In this document: positions 1 to 9,344 of the stretch, one piece after another
Layout: each line of letters starts with the position of its first letter
How positions within the stretch are numbered: position 1 is the stretch's first letter
NCBI GenBank assembly: GCA_019239425.1
Contig: JAFAZX010000060.1
Location: forward strand, 1 to 61,112
Origin: Acidobacteriota bacterium
GTDB taxonomy: Bacteria; Acidobacteriota; Blastocatellia; Pyrinomonadales; Pyrinomonadaceae
Direction of reading: 5' to 3'
Length of the DNA: 61,112 bases
Notes under the pieces: model-generated
The model's input: the letters and a program-made list of their open reading frames with translations, nothing else
Told to the model about the DNA's origin: nothing
Database searches by the model: none
Translations under genes and position numbers: made by a program

Positions 1-2
1 TG

Positions 3-3000
3 CTCGCGCCCGCGCAGTTCGGGCGCAACGTCGGCGCGCAGGTCAACGCCATCTCGCGCTCGGGCGGGAGCGAGCACCACGGCACGCTCTACGGCCTCTT
101 CAATTCGAGCCAGCTCAACGCGCGCAACTTCTTCGACACGGCCAACGGCGACGCCGTCACGCCGCTCACGGCCGGCGGCCGTCCGGTCGTCGCGGCATCT
201 AACTTCAACTTCAACCAGCAGACGCTCCGCTTCGACCCCATCAACGGTCACGCTCTGACGACGCGCAACGGGAGCGGCGGCGAAGACTCGTTCACGCTCG
301 GGCAGGGCGGCTTCGTCTTGGGCGGCCCCGCGGGCGCGCGCCAGCTCTTCTACTTCGTGAGCGCCGAGGGGCAGGTCTTGAACGCCTCGAAGGAGCAGAG
401 CTTCGCCGTGCCCACCGTTGAGGAGCGCGGTGCCTTCGGCTCCGGCGCGAGCGGCCTCTTCTTCAACCGCTTCCGCAACCTGCCCGAGTTCGCCTTCCCG
501 ACGACCTCCGGCGGCGACGCGGTCTTCAGCCTCTTCCCGTTCCCGAACAACCCCGCGGGCGTCTACGGCGCGAACACCTACACCGAAGGGCTGCCCGCGA
601 GCGCGCGCGGCCTCATCCTTTCGGCCAAGCTCGACCGGGACTTCCGCCTCGGCGAGCGCGCGCAGAGCCTGACGGGCCGCTACAACTTCACGGACGACTG
701 GCGCGAGCTTCCCGTGACGGGCGGCGCGCTCTTCTCGACTCTGAAGCCGCGCGTCCGCACGCAGAACTTCTCCTTCTTCTTCAACAGCGAGCTTTCCGCT
801 CCCGAGGCGCGCACGCTCCTCTTCAACCAGCTCCGCCTCTCCTACGGCCGCACGCGCCTTCGTTTCGACGAGGTGCGCGACCGCGCGCACACGTTGGAGA
901 GCGGCTCGTTCCCCGGAGTGCCTTTCCTGCTCAACGCGCGCGTGCTCGAGAACCTGACGCTGCCGACCTTCAACCAGACGACGAACAGCATCGTCCCCAA
1001 CAACGGCCCCGTCCTCTACCGCGAATCGGGTGGAACGGTCGAGCAACGCCTCGGCCCCGTCGGCCAGGTCGTCGTCGCGGGCTACAGCCCCGTCGGCGTG
1101 GACGTCTTCAACTTCCCGCAGAAGCGCGTCAACAACACGTACCAGGTCGCCGACCAGTTGACCCTGAAGCGCGGGAATCACACCCTCATCTTCGGCACCG
1201 ACGACCGGCGCACGGAGCTGAACAGCGTGCTGCCGCGAAACTTCCGCCCGCTGCTCAGCTTCCAAGGCGCGCCGATACTGACGACGAACGCGGGCGGCCT
1301 CGTCATCACGAACGAGTTCGTCGCGCCCTCGACGCTCGCCGCCGCCTCGGCCGCCAGCGGCTTCTTCCAGACCCTGACGCGCGGCAGCGACTCCGGCATC
1401 AACCTGCGCTTCTACCAGCTCGGCTTCTACGCTCAGGACGACTGGCGCGTGCGCCCGAACCTCTCCCTCTCGCTCGGCCTGCGCTACGAGACCAACACCC
1501 CCGCGCGCGAGGTTAACGGCCGCATCGAGCAGACGTTTCCCGCCTCGATGAGCGCGCCCGTGCCCGGCCTCGCGACCTTCATCAACAACCGCTCGCGCGT
1601 CTATGAACCCGACCGCAACAACTTCCAGCCGCGCGTCGGCGTCGCCTACGCGCCGCACTGGTTCGGCGAGCCGGGCGCGACGCGCATCCGCGTCGGCTAC
1701 GGCCGCTTCAACGACCAGATTCTCGGCGCGGTCGTCAGCCAGTCGCGCAACGTCTTCCCGAACTTCGTCACGGTGAACACGGCGGGCGGCTTCGGCAACC
1801 TTCTGTTCCCGCTCGTGCCGCTCGGGCTTCTGAACCCTTCGAACCCGAACCTCGGGCTCGTCCTGCCGGGCACGCTCAACACGCTCGACCCGCGCGTCCC
1901 GCTCACGGATCACCTCGCGCGCATCAACCTGCTCGCGAGCGCGGGCGGCGTCCTGCCCGGCGCGAGCGGCGTCGAGAGTACGCTGCCCGCGCGCAGGCTC
2001 GACGCGCCCGAGGCGCACCATTACGCCCTCTCCTTCGAGCAGCGCTTCGGGCGCGACACGTTCCTCTCGGCCGCGTACGTCGGCACGCAGGCGCGCAACC
2101 TGCCGCGCTTCACGACGCCGAACCTCGGCACGAACGCCGTCTCCCTTTTGCGCTCCTTCGACATCAACATCCAGGGCGAGGGCCGCTTCCAGCCGCAGTT
2201 CTTCGGCGTCGCCATCCAGCCGGGCACGACCATCGGACAACGGGCCAACGGGCAGGGGCAGGCGTTCGTCGGCGGGCGCCCCGTGCCGCAGGTCGGCGGC
2301 GTCGAGTTCTTCGAGAACACGGCCACGTCGCGCTACGACGCGCTGCAACTTGAGCTGCGCGGGCGTCTGCGCTCGCGCCTGCTGTACCGCGCCGGCTACA
2401 CGCTCTCGAAGGTTTTGGACGACGTGTCGGACGTGTTCGAGCTGGCGGGCGCGCCCGCCCTGCCGCAGAACAGCCGAACCCTCGCGGGCGAGCGCGGCCC
2501 CGCCAACTTCGACGCGCGCCAACGCTTCGCCGCGCACGCCGTCTACGACTTCCCCGTGTTCGAGAGTCACGCGGCGCGCCTCGTCTTCAACAACATGCAG
2601 GTCGCCGGCACGGCGCAGTTCCAGACGGGGCAGCCCTTCACCGTCAACTCCATCTTCGACGTGAACCTCGACGGCAACCTCACCGACCGCCTCGACAACC
2701 TGAGCGGCCTCGAAGTGACGGGCGACCGCAGACAGCCTTTGCGGTTGACGACCGACGACCTCTCGACCTTGCGCGCGCCGCTGGGTCAGGACGGCCGCGT
2801 CGGGCGCAACACCTTCCGCGCCGGGAGCTACCTCGACACGAACGTCGCCGTCATCAGGACGTTCCGCCTCGACGAGTCGCGCAGCTTCGTCTTCCGCGCC
2901 GAGGTCTTTAACCTGACGAACCGCGCCAACTTCGGCGTCCCCGTCCGCTACCTCGAAGCCCCCGGCTTCGGACGGGCGACCTCGACCCTCACGCCCGGGC

Positions 3001-3035
3001 GCCGTTTGCAGTTTCATTTGAAGTTCTCTTTTTAA
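3..3035 (+). CDS. TonB-dependent receptor, Oar-like (5' truncated)
   Basis: The reading frame is open from base 3, so the gene begins before the window and the internal TTG at 318 is not its start. What remains is about 1010 residues of an outer-membrane beta-barrel of the Oar type: the end of a plug region (GSEHHGTLYGLFNSSQLNARN), alternating short strands rich in Asn, Arg, Phe and Tyr, and a terminal aromatic residue (LQFHLKFSF) expected for BAM recognition. Such receptors import large ligands across the outer membrane with TonB-ExbBD. The missing N-terminus would normally carry the signal peptide and a carboxypeptidase-regulatory-like domain. It ends 28 bases before an inverted repeat. The substrate cannot be inferred. 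Confidence 0.9.
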   Translation, partial: LAPAQFGRNVGAQVNAISRSGGSEHHGTLYGLFNSSQLNARNFFDTANGDAVTPLTAGGRPVVAASNFNFNQQTLRFDPINGHALTTRNGSGGEDSFTLGQGGFVLGGPAGARQLFYFVSAEGQVLNASKEQSFAVPTVEERGAFGSGASGLFFNRFRNLPEFAFPTTSGGDAVFSLFPFPNNPAGVYGANTYTEGLPASARGLILSAKLDRDFRLGERAQSLTGRYNFTDDWRELPVTGGALFSTLKPRVRTQNFSFFFNSELSAPEARTLLFNQLRLSYGRTRLRFDEVRDRAHTLESGSFPGVPFLLNARVLENLTLPTFNQTTNSIVPNNGPVLYRESGGTVEQRLGPVGQVVVAGYSPVGVDVFNFPQKRVNNTYQVADQLTLKRGNHTLIFGTDDRRTELNSVLPRNFRPLLSFQGAPILTTNAGGLVITNEFVAPSTLAAASAASGFFQTLTRGSDSGINLRFYQLGFYAQDDWRVRPNLSLSLGLRYETNTPAREVNGRIEQTFPASMSAPVPGLATFINNRSRVYEPDRNNFQPRVGVAYAPHWFGEPGATRIRVGYGRFNDQILGAVVSQSRNVFPNFVTVNTAGGFGNLLFPLVPLGLLNPSNPNLGLVLPGTLNTLDPRVPLTDHLARINLLASAGGVLPGASGVESTLPARRLDAPEAHHYALSFEQRFGRDTFLSAAYVGTQARNLPRFTTPNLGTNAVSLLRSFDINIQGEGRFQPQFFGVAIQPGTTIGQRANGQGQAFVGGRPVPQVGGVEFFENTATSRYDALQLELRGRLRSRLLYRAGYTLSKVLDDVSDVFELAGAPALPQNSRTLAGERGPANFDARQRFAAHAVYDFPVFESHAARLVFNNMQVAGTAQFQTGQPFTVNSIFDVNLDGNLTDRLDNLSGLEVTGDRRQPLRLTTDDLSTLRAPLGQDGRVGRNTFRAGSYLDTNVAVIRTFRLDESRSFVFRAEVFNLTNRANFGVPVRYLEAPGFGRATSTLTPGRRLQFHLKFSF

Positions 3036-3062
3036 GGATTCGAGTGAAGGTAAAAAAGATTC

Positions 3063-3131
3063 ACCACAGAGACACAGAGGCACAGCTTGAAGCAGGTTGA
3101 CTTCAAAGCTGTGCCTCTGTGTCTCTGTGGT
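3063..3131. repeat. CACAGAGACACAGAG inverted repeat, copy 1
   Basis: Perfect 26-base arms (3063-3088 and 3106-3131) around a 17-base loop. The arm starts ACCACAGAGACACAGAGGCA. It lies in the gap between the TonB receptor and the transhydrogenase and could fold as a transcript-end hairpin. Related copies lie at 4601, 5622 and 17358. Confidence 0.9.
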
Positions 3132-3175
3132 AAATTCCTTCTCTGGATAAACGTCAGGGTCGAGGCGATAAAGCC

Positions 3176-4567
3176 ATGCAGACTTACGACCTCTTAGTCA
3201 TCGGTTCCGGCCCCGCGGGGCAGCGCGCCGCCATCCAGGGGGCGAAGCTGGGGAAGCGCGTCGCGCTCGTGGAGAAGCGCGAGGTGGTGGGCGGCGCCTG
3301 CATCAACACCGGCACCATCCCGAGCAAGTCGATGCGCGAGGCCGTGATGCACCTGTCGGGCTACCAGTACCAGGGCATCTACGGGATGAGCTACCGCGTC
3401 AAGGAGAAGATCACGGTCGCAGACCTCTCCTTCCGCGTGCAGCAGGTCATCAAGACCGAGGTGGACGTGACGACCGCGCAGCTCTCGCGCAACGGCATCG
3501 AAGTCCTGCCCGGCTCGGCCAGCTTCATCGACGCCAACCACCTCCGCGTCCAGAACTCGCGCGGGCAGTCCGACTACGAGGCCGGCACCATCGTCATCGC
3601 GACGGGCACGAGGCCCGCCGAGTCGCCGCTCGTCCCCATCAACGGCCGGACGATCATCAACAGCGACCAGATATTCTCGCTCGAAAGCATCCCGAAGACG
3701 CTCATCGTCGTCGGGGGCGGCGTCATCGGGGTCGAGTACGCCTCGATGTTCGCCGCGCTCGGCGTCCGCGTCATCCTAATCGAGAAGCAGCCGCGCCTGC
3801 TCGGCTTCGTGGACTCGGAGATGGTCGAGGCGCTCTGCTACCACCTGCGCGACAACCGCGTCACGCTCCGCCTCAACGAAGAGGTCGCGAGCGTCGAGGC
3901 GTCCGCGGACGGGACGGTCGTCGCCAACCTGAAAAGTAACAAGCGAATCTCTGGCGACGCCCTGCTCTACTCAATCGGCCGGCAGGGGAACGTGGACGAC
4001 CTGAACCTGGCCGCCGCCGGGCTGGAGGCCGACCCGCGCGGCCGCATCAGCGTCGACGAGCAGTACCGCACCAAACAGCCGCACATCCTCGCCGTCGGCG
4101 ACGTGATCGGCTTCCCGAGCCTCGCGTCCGTCTCGATGGAGCAGGGGCGCATCGCGGCCGGGCTCGCCCTCGGCGCGAGGGTGCAGACCGACCCGGCCAG
4201 CTACCCTTACGGCATCTACACCATCCCCGAAATCTCCTTCGTCGGGAAGACCGAAGAGCAGTTGACGGACGAGGACGTGCCTTATGAAGTCGGCGTCGCC
4301 TACTACCGCGAGATCGCGCGCGGGCAGATTCGCGGCGACACGACCGGCCGCCTGAAGCTCATCTTCAACCGCGACACGAAAGAGGTCTTGGGCGTCCACA
4401 TCATCGGCGAGGGCGCTTCGGAGATTCTGCACATCGGGCAGGCGGTGATGACCTTGAAGGGGACGGTGGACTACTTCGTCAACACCGTCTTCAACTACCC
4501 GACGCTGGCCGAGTGCTACAAGGCGGCGGCGTTCAACGGGCTGAACAAGCTGACGAGATTCGGCTAA
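3176..4567 (+). CDS. sthA: Soluble pyridine nucleotide transhydrogenase (SthA type)
   Basis: A 463-residue flavoprotein disulfide reductase-fold protein. It has an N-terminal FAD-binding GSGPAGQRAA motif, a central NAD(P)-binding GGGVIGVEYASMFAALG motif, a second FAD motif (ILAVGDVIG) and a C-terminal dimerisation domain. The redox site reads GGACINTGTIPSK, so the first cysteine (C42) is kept but the second is threonine (T47). This Cys-to-Thr change separates SthA/UdhA transhydrogenases from dihydrolipoamide and mercuric reductases in the same superfamily. The cytosolic enzyme balances NADPH and NADH. Length fits the family. It stands alone between two copies of the inverted repeat, and its ribosome site is weak (GAGG about ten bases upstream). 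Confidence 0.88.
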   Translation: MQTYDLLVIGSGPAGQRAAIQGAKLGKRVALVEKREVVGGACINTGTIPSKSMREAVMHLSGYQYQGIYGMSYRVKEKITVADLSFRVQQVIKTEVDVTTAQLSRNGIEVLPGSASFIDANHLRVQNSRGQSDYEAGTIVIATGTRPAESPLVPINGRTIINSDQIFSLESIPKTLIVVGGGVIGVEYASMFAALGVRVILIEKQPRLLGFVDSEMVEALCYHLRDNRVTLRLNEEVASVEASADGTVVANLKSNKRISGDALLYSIGRQGNVDDLNLAAAGLEADPRGRISVDEQYRTKQPHILAVGDVIGFPSLASVSMEQGRIAAGLALGARVQTDPASYPYGIYTIPEISFVGKTEEQLTDEDVPYEVGVAYYREIARGQIRGDTTGRLKLIFNRDTKEVLGVHIIGEGASEILHIGQAVMTLKGTVDYFVNTVFNYPTLAECYKAAAFNGLNKLTRFG

Positions 4568-4600
4568 AGACGGTTCAAGTTGAGTGGATGTGAGAACAGA

Positions 4601-4682
4601 CACCACAGAGACACAGAGACACAGCTTGGAGAGGACTAAAGACGAAGCTGTGTTTTAGCTGTGTCTCTGTGTCTCTGTGGTG
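4601..4682. repeat. CACAGAGACACAGAG inverted repeat, copy 2
   Basis: Perfect 26-base arms at 4601-4626 and 4657-4682 with a 30-base loop. It fills the gap between sthA and the ROK gene. An extra AAGCTGTG inside the loop looks like a partial duplication of the right arm. Confidence 0.9.
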
Positions 4683-4709
4683 AACTCTTTCTCACTTTAA
4701 GAGGCTTCT

Positions 4710-5603
4710 ATGGGACACACAATCGGGGCGCTGGTCACTGAGCACATCGCCGTCGGCCTGTTGGAGAATGACGAGCTGGCCGGCGCCATCCGGCGCTTCC
4801 CCGACGCGGGCGACTTCCGCGACGTGCTCGAAGGGATGCCGGCCGAAGAGATCGTCCGGCGCGTCGCGGACGAGGTCGAGGCCGCCGGCCGCGGGCACGA
4901 AATCGGCGCGGTCGGCGTCGGCTTCCCCGGCATCAACCGCGGCGGGCTGGTCGAAGACTCGCCGAACTTGAAACAGACGAAGGGGCTGAACGTGGCGGAG
5001 TCTCTGAGCGCGCTCCTCGTCGAGAAGGGAATCGGCGCGCGCGTCCACGTCCTCAACGACGCGGCCGCACTGGCGGCGGGCGTGGCCGCCACGCGCGGGC
5101 AGTTGGACAAGCTCGTCCGCGTCTGGTTCCTCGGCGTCGGGGTGGGCCTCGGGCGCTACCCGCAGGCCGGCGGCTTCTCGGAGGGCGGGCACACCGTCGT
5201 CACGCTCGACCCGAAGGAGAACTTCTGCGGGTGCGGCGGCGTCGGCCACCTTGAGGGCATCGTTGGCCACCGCGCGATGCGCCTGCGATTCCTCGACCTC
5301 GAACCCGAGGAGGTCTTCGAGCAGGCGGCGGCCGGCGACGCGCGCTGCACGGAGTTCTTAAAGCTGTGGCACCGCGCCATCGCGGCCGGGACGGCGACGA
5401 GCGTGCACCTCGACGGCCCCGGCAAGTTCTACGTCTCCGGCCCCAACGCCGGCCACGTGCAGCCGAACCTCCTCGACCAGTACCTGCACGAGATGGTCAA
5501 GATGAGCCCCTTGCAGGGCAGCTCCTTCGAGGTCATCCCGACCAGCGACGTCACCGCCCTCATCGGCGCCGCCGTCAGCGCCGACCGCGCCGCCGAAGCT
5601 TAG
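4710..5603 (+). CDS. ROK-family (sugar kinase-like) protein with degenerate phosphate loop
   Basis: A 297-residue ASKHA-fold protein. The ROK zinc signature is visible as CGCGGVGHLEG (C173, C175), and the likely catalytic Asp sits in VLNDAAALAAG. An upstream GFPGIN and a C-terminal PTSDVTALIGAA also fit ROK glucokinases, which phosphorylate hexoses with ATP. The N-terminus is odd: the usual DxGGT phosphate-binding motif is replaced by HTIGALVTEH, so kinase activity is uncertain and a regulatory or altered role is possible. AAGAGG five bases before the ATG supports the start. The gene is flanked on both sides by the inverted repeat. Confidence 0.75.
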   Translation: MGHTIGALVTEHIAVGLLENDELAGAIRRFPDAGDFRDVLEGMPAEEIVRRVADEVEAAGRGHEIGAVGVGFPGINRGGLVEDSPNLKQTKGLNVAESLSALLVEKGIGARVHVLNDAAALAAGVAATRGQLDKLVRVWFLGVGVGLGRYPQAGGFSEGGHTVVTLDPKENFCGCGGVGHLEGIVGHRAMRLRFLDLEPEEVFEQAAAGDARCTEFLKLWHRAIAAGTATSVHLDGPGKFYVSGPNAGHVQPNLLDQYLHEMVKMSPLQGSSFEVIPTSDVTALIGAAVSADRAAEA

Positions 5604-5621
5604 GATATGCGGAGGGATTTC

Positions 5622-5690
5622 ACCACAGAGACACAGAGGCACAGCTTTGAGTCCATTACTCAACCAGCCGTGCCCCTGTGTCTCTGTGGT
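5622..5690. repeat. CACAGAGACACAGAG inverted repeat, copy 3
   Basis: An imperfect copy. The left arm (from 5622) and right arm (to 5690) differ at a few positions, and a short extra TTGAGT/ACTCAA pairing sits in the loop. A duplicated TTTGTGGTTAATCC follows at 5697-5710. It lies between the ROK gene and the cytochrome gene. Confidence 0.85.
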
Positions 5691-5741
5691 TAATCCTTTG
5701 TGGTTAATCCTTCTCAATCAACTGCTAAAGGAGCGTATACG

Positions 5742-8726
5742 ATGTCCCGTCGCATAAAGCTCTTGGTGCTCGCCTGCCTCCTCGGCGGCTGCTCGATTCT
5801 CTCGGCCCTGCCCCAGATGCTCGGCGGCGCGCGCGCACAGCAGCCGGTCGCGAAGGCCGCCGAGGACGACTGCCGGAACGTCCCCGCCTTGCCCCTGCCG
5901 AGCACGTTCCTGCCCGCGCGCATGCCGCAGTATCAGGAACAGCTCGCGCGCTTCCTACAGTGCCGCCAGTACACGAAGCTCGGCTGGGCGGAGGACAAGG
6001 GCGTCCGCGACACGGGGCCTTACGTCAAAGGGAGTTACTACGGCGTCCACCCCGCGGTCAAAATCTACTACTCGCCGGAGGTCTTCCGCTGGCTCAAAGG
6101 CGGGCGCAAGGGCTCCATCCCCGACGGCGCCGTCATCGTCAAGGAGCAGTACCCCGCGCCCGCGAGCCGCTACCGCTTCGACGCGCCGCCGACGGTCGCC
6201 GACTGGACGGTCATGATTAAGGACAAACAGGGCTCGGCCGACGGCTGGTACTGGGCGGAGATTTGGGACAAGCAGTGCGCCGACAACAACGACCCGCCCT
6301 TCGCCATGCGCAACGCCGGCTTCGGCCTCTACTGCGTGCGCTGCCACTCGACGGCCGAGAGGGAGCTGACCTTCAGCGCACTTTCGAACATCAAAGACCA
6401 GCCGGGCGAGCCTCTGACTTATTACGACGACAACTCCTGGTTCTACGCCCCCGCGCCGCCGCCGGCCCCGACGCCCACGCCGCCCCCGCCGTGCAGGGTG
6501 ACCGGCGGCCACACGGCCTACACGCCGGCCGTGCACCACGACCCCGCCAAGAGCGACACTGAGGAGCGGCACGTTCAGGTCAGGATCGCGCCGCCGCCCG
6601 TCCCCGCGTCGACGCCCGACCCGAAGTTCGTCTCCTTCTACGACTCGATTAAGCCCGTGCACGACCCGAAGAGGCTGCCGGGCGAATCCTTCGACCACGT
6701 CTGGGCGCGCGCGGGCGCGGACGGCAAGCCGACGCAGCCGTTCCTCACCTCCGACTCGTGCGTCGGCTGCCACAGCGGCATCGTCTACAGCGGCAACGTG
6801 ATGCTCTACGAGGGCCTGACGCAGACGGACGGCACGACCCCTTCGATGAACGTCTCGCCGTTCGCGGAGTGGCGCTGGTCGCCGATGGGACTCGCCGGGC
6901 GCGACCCGGTCTTCTACGCGCAGCTCGACAGCGAGATCGCCTTTCTGAAGACGCGGCCGAACGCCGAAGCGCAGATACGGATGTTGGAGAACACCTGCTT
7001 CAAGTGCCACGGCGTGATGGGCAAGCGCACCATCGACGCGGACAACGGCGGCGTGGGCAAGGGGAACTTCCAGCGCGACTTCGTCTACATCACCGACGAA
7101 TCGGACCCCAACTTCAAGTACGGGGCGCTGGCGCGCGACGGCATCAGCTGCATGGCCTGCCACCGCATCGTGCAGGACGAGCCGCGGACGCTCACGCACT
7201 TTCTGGAGAAGGCCATCACCGGCGAGTTCACGGTCGGCGAGCCGGGCGAGCTGTACGGGCCTTTCAAGGACGACGAGATCGTCACAGACCCCATGAACAA
7301 CTCGCTCGCCGTCAAGCCGAAGCACGACCCATACATCAGGAGCGCGCGGATGTGCGGGAGCTGCCACACCATCAACCTGCCGGTCGTGGACTGGAAGCAG
7401 CCCGCGCCGCGCAACGCCGCGAATCAGCCGCAGCCCCTGACGCACAGCAGCCTCGAACAGTTGACCTACCTTGAGTGGCTGAACAGCGGCTACCAGAACG
7501 AATACGGCGGCGGCCCGCGCGCGCAGACCTGCCAGGAGTGCCACATGCGTTCGAGCTACCGGAACGCCGCGGGCACGCTCGCAGTGCCGCTCATCCAGCA
7601 GCCCATCGCGGCCGTCGAGGACGACCGGTATCCCGCGACCGAGGGGCGGCTCCCGCCCGAGAAGACGCACGTCCGCATCCGCGAGAGCGGCTACGCGCGC
7701 CACCAGCTACAGGGCTTGAATGTCCCACTGCTCGAGATGTTCCGGCAGTACATGGAGCGCGGCTACGCCAACGGCGCGAACCTTCTCTCGAACCCGATTC
7801 TCGGCCTGCGGCAGAACGACTACATGCAGCCGGTCGCGGACAACCTGCCGAACGCCATCGACGCCTTCGTCGAGCAGGCGGCGAACTCCACCGCCGACGT
7901 GAGCCTCTCGCCCTTCCAGGTCAGCGGGCGGAAGTTGACGGCCGAGGTGCTCGTCACGAACAAGGCGGGCCACCGCTTCCCGAGCGGCGTCGGCTTCCGC
8001 CGCGGCTTCCTCGAAGTGCGCGTCGTGGACACGGGCGGCGGGAAGGAGCGCACGGTCTGGTGCTCGGGCTGCACGGACTCGCTCGGCGTCATCACGGACG
8101 GCGAAGGCGGAAAGCCCCTGCCCTCGGAACTCTTCGAACCGTACGGGCCGGGGCGGAAGCCGGAGCGCTCGGACTACCCCGCGCAGTGCAGGGACGTGAC
8201 GCCGCAGCAGTACCAGCCGCACTTCTGGGGGACGCGCTTCCCAATCACGCGGCAGGATCAGGCGCAAGTTTACGAGGAGATAGACCTGAACGCCGACTGC
8301 CTTATCACGAGCAGCTTCATCCGGCGCGACTTCGTGATCAAGGACAACCGCCTGCTCCCGTTCGGCTGGACGGAGCAGGGGCCTTCGGGGCCGGACGGGC
8401 GTGGCGTCATCCCGAAAGAGTTCCTGGAGCCGACGCACGCGGAGAAGGTCTGGGGCGACCCGCGCTACGAGGACGGCAGCGGGACGAGCCTCGTGCGTTA
8501 CGAGATAGTTTTGCCGCCGGGCGTCGACCCGAGGAACGTGAGGGTGAGCGCGACGCTCTACTACCAGAGCATCCCGCCCCACTACCTCCACGACCGCTTC
8601 ACGCAGGCGCCCGACTCCGCGGCCACGCGCAGGCTCTACTACCTGACCTCCAACCTCCGCACGCAGGGCACGCCGCTGGAGAACTGGAAGGTCAAGGTCG
8701 TCTCGTCCACACGCACGGCGGAATAG
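5742..8726 (+). CDS. Hexahaem c-type cytochrome, putative lipoprotein
   Basis: A 994-residue protein with six CXXCH haem sites at residues 198, 340, 419, 470, 538 and 597. The ATG at 5742 is chosen because AAGGAG lies eight bases upstream and the protein then opens with a hydrophobic signal ending in a lipobox-like LLGGC. An upstream in-frame start at 5700 lies inside repeat-derived sequence. A Pro-rich linker (about residues 240-260) separates the first haem region from the rest. The last third lacks haems and looks like a beta-rich domain, as in periplasmic or surface multihaem cytochromes of the cytochrome c554/hydroxylamine-oxidoreductase-like type. A role in extracytoplasmic electron transfer is likely; partner and substrate are unknown. 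Confidence 0.88.
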   Translation: MSRRIKLLVLACLLGGCSILSALPQMLGGARAQQPVAKAAEDDCRNVPALPLPSTFLPARMPQYQEQLARFLQCRQYTKLGWAEDKGVRDTGPYVKGSYYGVHPAVKIYYSPEVFRWLKGGRKGSIPDGAVIVKEQYPAPASRYRFDAPPTVADWTVMIKDKQGSADGWYWAEIWDKQCADNNDPPFAMRNAGFGLYCVRCHSTAERELTFSALSNIKDQPGEPLTYYDDNSWFYAPAPPPAPTPTPPPPCRVTGGHTAYTPAVHHDPAKSDTEERHVQVRIAPPPVPASTPDPKFVSFYDSIKPVHDPKRLPGESFDHVWARAGADGKPTQPFLTSDSCVGCHSGIVYSGNVMLYEGLTQTDGTTPSMNVSPFAEWRWSPMGLAGRDPVFYAQLDSEIAFLKTRPNAEAQIRMLENTCFKCHGVMGKRTIDADNGGVGKGNFQRDFVYITDESDPNFKYGALARDGISCMACHRIVQDEPRTLTHFLEKAITGEFTVGEPGELYGPFKDDEIVTDPMNNSLAVKPKHDPYIRSARMCGSCHTINLPVVDWKQPAPRNAANQPQPLTHSSLEQLTYLEWLNSGYQNEYGGGPRAQTCQECHMRSSYRNAAGTLAVPLIQQPIAAVEDDRYPATEGRLPPEKTHVRIRESGYARHQLQGLNVPLLEMFRQYMERGYANGANLLSNPILGLRQNDYMQPVADNLPNAIDAFVEQAANSTADVSLSPFQVSGRKLTAEVLVTNKAGHRFPSGVGFRRGFLEVRVVDTGGGKERTVWCSGCTDSLGVITDGEGGKPLPSELFEPYGPGRKPERSDYPAQCRDVTPQQYQPHFWGTRFPITRQDQAQVYEEIDLNADCLITSSFIRRDFVIKDNRLLPFGWTEQGPSGPDGRGVIPKEFLEPTHAEKVWGDPRYEDGSGTSLVRYEIVLPPGVDPRNVRVSATLYYQSIPPHYLHDRFTQAPDSAATRRLYYLTSNLRTQGTPLENWKVKVVSSTRTAE

Positions 8727-8740
8727 TTACGTGTGGGCTG

Positions 8741-8774
8741 TGCGTCCTTCGCCGCTGACGCGACGAAGGACGCA
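8741..8774 (+). terminator. Hairpin after the cytochrome gene
   Basis: Eleven-base perfect stem, TGCGTCCTTCG at 8741-8751 pairing with 8764-8774, starting 14 bases after the cytochrome stop. No T-run follows, so factor-independent termination is uncertain. Confidence 0.5.
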
Positions 8775-8885
8775 CACGTACCACTTCATCCAGGCCGTCT
8801 CGGGCGCGGGCCTCGGCGGCGACCCCTACCGCGACGGCAGCTACGACTACTACGTCTCCGAACCGAAACGCGACATAGCGGGCGG
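8775..8885 (+). other. Possible coding remnant before the cassette-like region
   Basis: In one plus-strand frame this stretch reads like protein (FIQAVSGAGLGGDPY, then YDYYVSEPKRDIAGG), but there is no convincing start or ribosome site and no family is recognised. It may be the tail of a decayed gene. The rest of 8727-9001 holds the hairpin and the first attC-like dyad. Confidence 0.3.
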
Positions 8886-8969
8886 GCTAAAAACGGCACG
8901 CACCCGACCCGCTGAAGCGAGGCTCGCATCATCGTCGGGTGTGCGGGCGGGTGGTGCCGGGCGTTAGAC
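8886..8969 (+). repeat. attC-like site A
   Basis: Imperfect long dyad. The left arm (AACGGCACGCACCCGACCCGC) and right arm (GCGGGCGGGTGGTGCCGGGC) are near complements with a few bulges. It ends in GCGTTAGAC (GTTAGAC at 8963-8969), which fits the integron core GTTRRRY. The next gene starts 32 bases later, as expected for a cassette boundary. Confidence 0.55.
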
Positions 8970-9001
8970 GGCTTCGCTGACCATGAGCGGGGAGGCTGCG
9001 G

Positions 9002-9313
9002 ATGCCGGACATGCTGGCTAAAATCTACTCGTATCTCCTGATCGGCTCCGGCGTGCTCGGCTTATGCTTCCACGCCGTCCGGGCGTGGAGGCGCACACCC
9101 GAGAGCGAGTATTCGCGCAAGCGCGGGCTCAGGCGGAAACGTCTGTTCCGTGATTGCCTGCACCTCGTAGTCGGCGGCGCGACTCTGGCCCTGTTCGACT
9201 TCGGCATCCTCGGCGGGTGGGGAGTGCTAATCCTGGGCGGCACCCTGCTCTTTGTTGCCGAATACGCCCTGGCGCTCTTGATTAAACCTCATGACGTGCG
9301 GGGCGGCGGGTGA
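9002..9313 (+). CDS. Small membrane protein, hypothetical
   Basis: A 103-residue protein with three likely membrane segments: about residues 8-23 (YSYLLIGSGVLGLCF), 52-70 and 72-92. A very basic loop (RKRGLRRKRLFR) lies between the first two and should face the cytoplasm. No family is recognised. The gene starts just after attC-like site A and its stop falls inside the next dyad half-site, the usual arrangement of a single-gene integron cassette. Confidence 0.6.
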   Translation: MPDMLAKIYSYLLIGSGVLGLCFHAVRAWRRTPESEYSRKRGLRRKRLFRDCLHLVVGGATLALFDFGILGGWGVLILGGTLLFVAEYALALLIKPHDVRGGG

Positions 9314-9328
9314 GGCAGGGCGTTAGCC
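9301..9328 (+). repeat. attC-like half site B
   Basis: GGCGGGTGAGGCAGGGCGTTAGCC matches the right arms of sites A and E and ends in GTTAGCC, a near-GTTRRRY core. A clear left arm is missing upstream. The next gene starts 17 bases after it. Confidence 0.4.
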
Positions 9329-9344
9329 GGACGGATTGGAGACC

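Noticed and set aside
5700..5741. Upstream in-frame start for the cytochrome
   Set aside because: It lies in repeat-derived sequence without a ribosome site, whereas ATG 5742 has AAGGAG and opens on the signal peptide.
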